NCBI RefSeq assembly: GCF_003937945.1
Contig: NZ_RSEC01000039.1
Span: forward strand, 1 to 64,000
Direction of reading: 5' to 3'
Source of the DNA: Amycolatopsis eburnea
GTDB taxonomy: Bacteria > Actinomycetota > Actinomycetes > Mycobacteriales > Pseudonocardiaceae
Length of the DNA: 64,000 bases
Position numbers and translations under genes: made by a program. Position 1 is the stretch's first letter, and each line of letters opens with the position of its first letter. This document shows positions 62,761 through 64,000 of this stretch, one piece after another. The notes below the pieces were generated by a model. That model had not been told where the DNA came from, did no database searches, and saw nothing but the letters and a program-made list of their open reading frames with translations.

Positions 62761-63780
62761 ATGCGGGTGTTGCTGACGGGGCACAAGGGCTACCTGGGGA
62801 CGGTGATGGCCCCGGTGCTCGCCGCCGCCGGCCACGAGGTCGTCGGCCTCGACTCCGGGCTCTTCGAGTCCTGCCTGCTCGGCCCGGCCCCGGCCGACCC
62901 GGCCGGGGTGGCCGTCGACCTGCGCGACGTCACCGTTTCGCACGTCGAGGGCTTCGACGCCGTGATCCACCTGGCCGCGCTGTCGAACGACCCGCTGGGC
63001 TCGCTCGCGCCCGAGCTGACCTACGACATCAACCACCACGCGTCGGTGAAGCTCGCGAAGCTGGCGAAGGACGCCGGCGTCCAGCGGTACATCTACGCGT
63101 CGACCTGCTCGGTGTACGGCGCCGGCGGCGACAACCTGGTCGACGAGGACGCGCCGCTGAAGCCGGTGACGCCGTACGCCGAGTCGAAGGTGCGCGTCGA
63201 GGCCGACGTCCACGAGCTCGCCGACGACGACTTCACCCCGGTCTACATGCGCAACGCGACCGCGTTCGGCTACTCGCCGCGGCTGCGCGGCGACATCGTG
63301 CTGAACAACCTGACCGCGCACGCGCACCTGTCCGGCGAGGTGCTGGTGCTCTCGGACGGCACGCCGTGGCGGCCGCTGGTGCACGCCCAGGACATCGCGC
63401 GCGCCTTCACCGCGGCCCTGACCGCGCCGAAGGAGGCCGTGCACAACAAGGCGTTCAACATCGGCACCGAGGACAACAACGTCACCGTCGCCGAGATCGC
63501 CCAGGAGGTCGTCGAGGCCGTGCCGGGCTCGACGCTGAACATCACCGGCGAGGCCGGCGCCGACCCGCGCTCGTACCGCGTCGACTTCTCGCGCTTCCGC
63601 GAGGCCATCCCGGGCTTCGCGTGCGAATGGTCGGTCAAGGACGGCGCCGTCGAACTGATCGAGGCGTACCGCAAGTACGGGCTGACCCGGGAGTCGTTCC
63701 AGCAGCTGTTCACCCGGCTCGCCTGGCTGAAGAGCGAAGGCGAAGCCGGCCGCATCGACGACACCATGCGGCGGCGTTAG
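62761..63780 (+). CDS. NAD-dependent sugar epimerase/dehydratase
   Basis: The 339-residue extended SDR has the Rossmann motif LLTGHKGYLGT (GxxGxxG type), VIHLAALSNDPLG, a Ser-Tyr-Lys site in STCSVYG...TPYAESK, and a sugar-binding FGYSPRLRGDIVLNNL region. It should epimerise or dehydrate the nucleotide sugar made by the preceding genes. It is 5 bases after the PIG-L gene. Confidence 0.92.
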   Translation: MRVLLTGHKGYLGTVMAPVLAAAGHEVVGLDSGLFESCLLGPAPADPAGVAVDLRDVTVSHVEGFDAVIHLAALSNDPLGSLAPELTYDINHHASVKLAKLAKDAGVQRYIYASTCSVYGAGGDNLVDEDAPLKPVTPYAESKVRVEADVHELADDDFTPVYMRNATAFGYSPRLRGDIVLNNLTAHAHLSGEVLVLSDGTPWRPLVHAQDIARAFTAALTAPKEAVHNKAFNIGTEDNNVTVAEIAQEVVEAVPGSTLNITGEAGADPRSYRVDFSRFREAIPGFACEWSVKDGAVELIEAYRKYGLTRESFQQLFTRLAWLKSEGEAGRIDDTMRRR

Positions 63781-64000
63781 GTGACGGGCCCGCAGCTGCG
63801 GACGGGCGCGGAGCTGCACGCCCTGGTCGAACGGCTGTACCCGATCTGCCGCAGCATCACCGGCGACGGCGTGCGGCAGACCCTGGACATCATCGGCGAG
63901 CACATCCCCTTGGAACGCCATGAAGTCCCGACGGGCACCGCGGTGCTGGACTGGACGATCCCGCAGGAGTGGAACATCTGGGACGCGTACGTCGCTTCGC
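63781..64000 (+). CDS. DUF4910/M28-like protein, 5' end only
   Basis: The frame starts at GTG 63781, directly after the previous stop, and runs off the window with 73 codons visible. LYPICRSITGDGVRQTLDII and the VLDWTIPQEWNIWDAYV segment match DUF4910 (DUF2172-type) proteins, predicted zinc aminopeptidase relatives that often occur in actinobacterial polysaccharide clusters beside PIG-L and epimerase genes. Their substrate is unknown. Confidence 0.8.
   Translation, partial: MTGPQLRTGAELHALVERLYPICRSITGDGVRQTLDIIGEHIPLERHEVPTGTAVLDWTIPQEWNIWDAYVAS

Overview
This is a high-GC actinobacterial chromosome segment, most likely from the Pseudonocardiaceae and probably Amycolatopsis-like. The evidence is the actinobacterial order of ribosomal and RNA-polymerase genes, many GTG and TTG starts, a complete mce/yrbE operon, F420-type luciferase-like oxidoreductases, a HAIR element at lon, and a palindromic intergenic repeat (about 22210-22258 and 57-98) that I associate from memory with Amycolatopsis. 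The genus is an inference. No plasmid, phage or CRISPR hallmarks are visible apart from one small decayed island.

Region 1 (1-13.9 kb) is accessory. It holds a four-gene type VII secretion-associated cassette (438-3154) and a GNAT acetyltransferase. A minus-strand cassette follows (8451 down to 3893): a secreted SBP56/methanethiol-oxidase-like protein, a polytopic membrane protein with a large outer domain, two tiny exported proteins and a frameshifted MmpS-like gene. Next come a zinc-ribbon protein, a divergent MFS exporter/Lrp regulator pair, a secreted VanX-type D,D-dipeptidase and an LAxTG wall-anchored protein.

Region 2 (13.9-43.6 kb) is the conserved information-processing block, read on the minus strand: tRNA-Thr, tRNA-Met, rpmG, hadA, hadB, tRNA-Trp, secE, nusG, rplK, rplA, rplJ, rplL, rpoB, rpoC. 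It is broken by a complete mce lipid-import operon (mkl, yrbEA, yrbEB, mceA-F and two mce-associated genes) between rplL and rpoB, and by a few small insertions (an LLM oxidoreductase, a 71-residue protein, a GDSL esterase, a hydrolase). Clear intrinsic terminators follow rplL, rplA and rpoC, and an L10 leader/attenuator lies upstream of rplJ.

Region 3 (43.6-51.6 kb) holds a membrane-bound GGDEF/EAL protein with a degenerate GGDEF site, a two-part GNAT protein, a DUF574 methyltransferase, an HspR-type HAIR operator followed by lon, and tRNA-Tyr.

Region 4 (51.7-53.6 kb) is a fossil integrative element. It is flanked by a perfect 66-bp direct repeat of the 3' end of yajQ (52097-52162 and 53543-53608). 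Between the repeats lie a doubly damaged tyrosine integrase remnant and an AT-richer Mrr-like nuclease gene.

Region 5 (53.6-64 kb) holds a lipoprotein, a secreted sialidase-fold protein, rfbA, htpX, a YVTN propeller protein, an LLM oxidoreductase and a small membrane protein. It ends with a tightly packed nucleotide-sugar/glycan operon (C-methyltransferase, sugar nucleotidyltransferase, PIG-L deacetylase, epimerase, M28-like protein) that runs off the window.
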